Shown here one piece after another: positions 60,940 to 64,000 of a DNA stretch of 64,000 nt. The stretch is from Streptomyces sp. 840.1 (lineage in GTDB: Bacteria > Actinomycetota > Actinomycetes > Streptomycetales > Streptomycetaceae). The notes beneath the pieces were generated by a model, which ran no database searches, was not told the DNA's origin, and saw only the letters and a list, made by a program, of their open reading frames with translations. The stretch lies in assembly GCF_003751445.1 (NCBI RefSeq), contig NZ_RJUU01000001.1, positions 3,725,001 through 3,789,000 of the forward strand, read 5' to 3'. Numbering within the stretch: the stretch's first letter is position 1; each line of letters opens with the position of its first letter. The translations under genes and the position numbers were made by a program.

Positions 60940-63516
60940 TCAGGCGGTCGCCGCCGCCGCGTCCGCCGCACGGGCCCGCAGCGCCCGCTCCACACCCGAA
61001 CGGGACTCCGACATCAGTCGGCGCAGGGCCGCGCTCGGCTCCGCCGAGGCCAGCCAGGCGTCCGTGGCGTCCAGGGTCTCCTGCGAGACCTGGAGCGCCG
61101 GGTACAGACCGATGGCGACCTGCTGGGCCATCTCGTGGCTGCGCGAGTCCCACACGTCCTTCACCGCGGCGAAGAACCGCTCCGTGTAAGGCGCCAGCAG
61201 CTCGTGCTGGTCGGTCTGGACGAACCCGCCGATGACCGCCTCCTGGAGCGAGTTCGGCAGCTTGTCGGACTCGACGACCGAGGCCCATGCCTCCGCCTTC
61301 GCCTCCTCGGAGGGACGCGCCGCACGCGCCGCAGCCGCGTGGCGCTCGCCCGCCGCCGTCCGGTCGCGCTCGTACTCGGCGGCGATCTCGTCCTCGTCCA
61401 GCAGCCCCGTGGCGGCCATCCGCTGCACGAAGGCCCAGCGCAGCTCGGTGTCGACGGCCAGGCCCTCGATCGCCTCGCTGCCGTCGAGCAGCGACCGCAG
61501 CAGGTCGAGCTGCTGCGGGTTGCGCGCCGTGGCCGCGAACGCACGCGCCCAGGCCAGCTGGTGGTCACTGCCCGGCTCCGCCGCGCGCAGGTGCGCGAGC
61601 GTCGCCTCGGTCCACTGCGTAAGGCCCGCCTCGCGCCACTCGGGCGCCGAGTACAGGTCCAGCGCCATCTTCACCTGGCGGTGCAGCGACTGGACGACGC
61701 CGATGTCCGACTCCTTGCCGACCCCGGACAGGACGAGCGAGAGGTAGTCCCGGGTGGCCAGCTCGCCGTCGCGCGTCATGTCCCAGGCGGAGGCCCAGCA
61801 CAGGGCGCGCGGGAGCGACTCGGCGAAGTCGCCCAGGTGCTCCGTGACGACCCGCAGCGACTCCTCGTCGAGACGGACCTTCGCGTACGACAGGTCGTCG
61901 TCGTTGAGCAGCACCACGGCGGGACGCGCGGTCCCGGCCGGGAACGGCACGACGGTGCGCTCGCCGTCGACGTCCAGCTCGATCCGGTCCGTACGGACCA
62001 GCTTGCCGCTCTCGTCGAGGTCGTAGCAGCCGATCGCGATCCGGTGCGGCCGCAGCGTCGGCTCGCCCTTCGCCCCGGCGGGCAGCGCGGGCGCCTCCTG
62101 GAGCACGGCGAACGAGGTGACCCTGCCCTCGCCGTCCGTCTCGATCTCCGGGCGCAGGATGTTGATGCCGGCCGTCTCCAGCCATGCCTTCGACCAGGTC
62201 TTCAGATCGCGGCCGGAGGTCTCCTCCAGCGCGCCCAGCAGGTCGGAGAGCCGGGTGTTGCCGAAGGCGTGCGCCTTGAAGTAGGCCTGGACACCCTTGA
62301 AGAACTCGTCCATGCCGACGTACGCCACCAGCTGCTTCAGGACCGAGGCGCCCTTGGCGTACGTGATGCCGTCGAAGTTGACCAGGACGTCGTCCAGGTC
62401 ACTGATGTCGGCCATGATCGGGTGCGTCGAGGGCAGCTGGTCCTGCCGGTACGCCCACGTCTTCATGGAGTTGGCGAACGTGGTCCAGGAGTGCGGCCAC
62501 TGCGAGCCCTCGGCGTACGACAGGCAGGCGATCGAGGTGTAGGTGGCGAACGACTCGTTCAGCCACAGGTCGTTCCACCACTCCATGGTCACGAGGTCGC
62601 CGAACCACATGTGGGCCAGCTCGTGCAGGATCGTCTCGGCCCGCGTCTCGTACGCCGCGTCCGTCACCTTGGAACGGAACACGTACTGGTCACGGATGGT
62701 GACCGCGCCCGCGTTCTCCATCGCGCCCGCGTTGAACTCCGGGACGAACAGCTGGTCGTACTTGGCGAAGGGGTACGCGTAGTCGAACTTCTCCTGGAAC
62801 CACTCGAAGCCCAGCCGGGTCACGTCGAAGATCGCGTCCGCGTCGAGGTACTCGGCGAGCGACGGGCGGCAGTAGATGCCCAGCGGGACGGACTGGCCGT
62901 CCTTCTCGTAGCTGCTGTGCACCGAGTGGTACGGGCCGGCGATCAGCGCGGTGATGTACGTGGAGATGCGCGGCGTCGGCTCGAAGGACCAGACGTCGTC
63001 CGCGGGCTCCGGCGTCGGAGAGTTGGAGATGACGGTCCAGCCGGAGGGGGCCTTCACGGTGAACCGGAAGGTCGCCTTCAGATCGGGCTGCTCGAAGCTC
63101 GCGAAGACGCGGCGCGCGTCCGGCACCTCGAACTGGGTGTAGAGGTACGCCTGCTGGTCGACCGGGTCGACGAACCGGTGGAGGCCCTCGCCCGTGTTGG
63201 TGTACGAGCAGTCCGCGACGACCTTCAACTCGTTGGAGCCCGCCGCCAGGTGCGGCAGGGTGATGCGCGAATCGCGGAACACCGCCGCGACGTCCAGGGT
63301 CTTGCCGTTCAGCTCGACCTCGTGCACGGCCGGGGCTACCAGATCGATGAAGGTCTGCGCCCCCGCCTCGGCGGAGTCGAAGCGCACGGTGGTGACGGAC
63401 CGGTAGGTCCCGCCCTCCTGCGCTCCGGAGAGGTCGAGATCGATCTCGTACGCGTCCACGGTCAGCAGGCGCGCCCGCTCCTGTGCCTCTTCGCGGGTCA
63501 GATTCGTGCCAGGCAC
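60940..63516 (-). CDS. pepN: Aminopeptidase N (M1 family)
   Basis: An 858-residue zinc aminopeptidase that removes N-terminal residues from peptides in the cytoplasm. The substrate-binding GAMEN motif is in EFNAGAMENAGAVTIRD. The zinc site is HELAHMWFGDLVTMEWWNDL followed by WLNESFATY (HEXXH-x18-E). The C-terminal ERAP1-like helical domain fills the last 330 residues. The size matches actinobacterial PepN. GTG 63516 follows CAAGGAG. It appears monocistronic and is divergent from the DUF1203 gene. Confidence 0.96.
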   Translation of the reverse strand: MPGTNLTREEAQERARLLTVDAYEIDLDLSGAQEGGTYRSVTTVRFDSAEAGAQTFIDLVAPAVHEVELNGKTLDVAAVFRDSRITLPHLAAGSNELKVVADCSYTNTGEGLHRFVDPVDQQAYLYTQFEVPDARRVFASFEQPDLKATFRFTVKAPSGWTVISNSPTPEPADDVWSFEPTPRISTYITALIAGPYHSVHSSYEKDGQSVPLGIYCRPSLAEYLDADAIFDVTRLGFEWFQEKFDYAYPFAKYDQLFVPEFNAGAMENAGAVTIRDQYVFRSKVTDAAYETRAETILHELAHMWFGDLVTMEWWNDLWLNESFATYTSIACLSYAEGSQWPHSWTTFANSMKTWAYRQDQLPSTHPIMADISDLDDVLVNFDGITYAKGASVLKQLVAYVGMDEFFKGVQAYFKAHAFGNTRLSDLLGALEETSGRDLKTWSKAWLETAGINILRPEIETDGEGRVTSFAVLQEAPALPAGAKGEPTLRPHRIAIGCYDLDESGKLVRTDRIELDVDGERTVVPFPAGTARPAVVLLNDDDLSYAKVRLDEESLRVVTEHLGDFAESLPRALCWASAWDMTRDGELATRDYLSLVLSGVGKESDIGVVQSLHRQVKMALDLYSAPEWREAGLTQWTEATLAHLRAAEPGSDHQLAWARAFAATARNPQQLDLLRSLLDGSEAIEGLAVDTELRWAFVQRMAATGLLDEDEIAAEYERDRTAAGERHAAAARAARPSEEAKAEAWASVVESDKLPNSLQEAVIGGFVQTDQHELLAPYTERFFAAVKDVWDSRSHEMAQQVAIGLYPALQVSQETLDATDAWLASAEPSAALRRLMSESRSGVERALRARAADAAAATA

Positions 63517-63629
63517 GCGGTCATCTCCTTGATGTGTGATGTTTCCGGTCATCCTTCCACGTGACCCGTACCCAACGCGATGTCCGTTTTCCGCCGGACC
63601 GTGCAGGTGGGGCGGGCCACTCTCGTCGT

Positions 63630-64000
63630 ATGACGAGCTACGAGGCACGCGCGATCGACGGGGCCGCGCTCAGGGAACTCCGGGAGACCGACGACGCGGG
63701 ACGCCCCTGCGTCCCGTACACCGCCACGGACGCGGGCAGCCCGCTGCGCTGCTGCCTGCGGGGCAACGAGACGGGGGAGCGGATCGCCCTCGTCTCCTAC
63801 GCGCCGCTGCGCCGCTGGGCGGCGGCGGCCTGGGCGAGGCCCGGGGCGTACGACGAGCAGGGCCCCGTCTTCATCCACGCCGAGGAGTGCGAGGGCCCGG
63901 ACACCGGCCGCCCCGGCTACCCGTTCTCGCGGGCGGGGGCGCTGCGCACCGTGCGGCGGTACGACGGGGACGGGCACATCGTGGGCGGCCGGCTGCTGGA
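63630..64000 (+). CDS. DUF1203-like protein, partial at window end
   Basis: The first 123 residues of a protein running off the right edge. From ATG 63630 it reads TSYEARAIDGAALRELRETD, then SPLRCCLRGNETGERIALVS and YDEQGPVFIHAEECEGP. These features fit DUF1203-type proteins of unknown function, which are usually about 150 residues, so most of the gene is present. It is divergent from pepN with 113 bases between starts. No clear Shine-Dalgarno is visible; GGTGG is at 63606. Confidence 0.75.
   Translation, partial: MTSYEARAIDGAALRELRETDDAGRPCVPYTATDAGSPLRCCLRGNETGERIALVSYAPLRRWAAAAWARPGAYDEQGPVFIHAEECEGPDTGRPGYPFSRAGALRTVRRYDGDGHIVGGRLL

Overview
The window is chromosomal DNA from a high-GC actinomycete, almost certainly a Streptomyces. 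Codon third positions are strongly G/C biased and many starts are GTG or TTG. It carries dynamin-like sporulation GTPases of the DynA/DynB type, a chitosan-oligosaccharide (csn-type) operon, a PknG/GlnX/GlnH signalling locus and the actinobacterial truncated haemoglobin GlbO. Most of it looks like core chromosome; the left 1.7 kb looks accessory, with a decayed transposase remnant and orphan hypothetical genes.

Layout: 1-2953, a partial gene, an IS5-family remnant, a small hypothetical protein and a membrane protein. 3158-8285, a rhamnose ABC import operon (ATPase, two permeases, binding lipoprotein, mutarotase) with a recognisable promoter and two LacI-type operators. 8661-10787, a MarR regulator with a DrrAB-like exporter. 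11015-11087, tRNA-Arg(TCT). 11395-15956, two dynamin-like GTPases and an SSB paralogue. 16180-17637, a sortase-anchored thioester surface protein. 17844-20628, EttA, a hotdog thioesterase and a hypothetical protein. 20660-27697, an ABC ATPase with a C-terminal AbrB-like extension and two very large FtsX-type permeases. 27865-28269, GlbO.

28402-39350 is the most interesting part: a seven-gene, same-strand cluster. It encodes a four-helix membrane sensor (GlnX-like), an anchored amino-acid binding protein (GlnH-like), an unrecognised helical protein, a PknG-type kinase, a PP2C phosphatase, a VWA protein and an FHA protein. Kinase, phosphatase and FHA protein all carry zinc-ribbon-like cysteine clusters. 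This gives a plausible full circuit: sensor, writer, eraser and reader.

39680-46451 is the csn-type operon: ROK repressor, binding protein, two permeases, GH4 hydrolase and kinase, with a palindromic operator just downstream of a predicted promoter. Then follow MscS, an HNH nuclease, a PadR-controlled ABC transporter, a secreted GH84-like glucosaminidase whose usual Asp-Asp pair reads Gln-Asp, a 12-residue-repeat ORF coupled to malQ, and a small secreted protein. An EamA exporter/LysR pair follows, and its upstream motif recurs before allantoicase at identical spacing. PepN and a partial DUF1203 gene close the window.

No CRISPR array, rRNA, prophage or biosynthetic gene cluster was seen. All assignments are by eye; operators and promoters are predictions.
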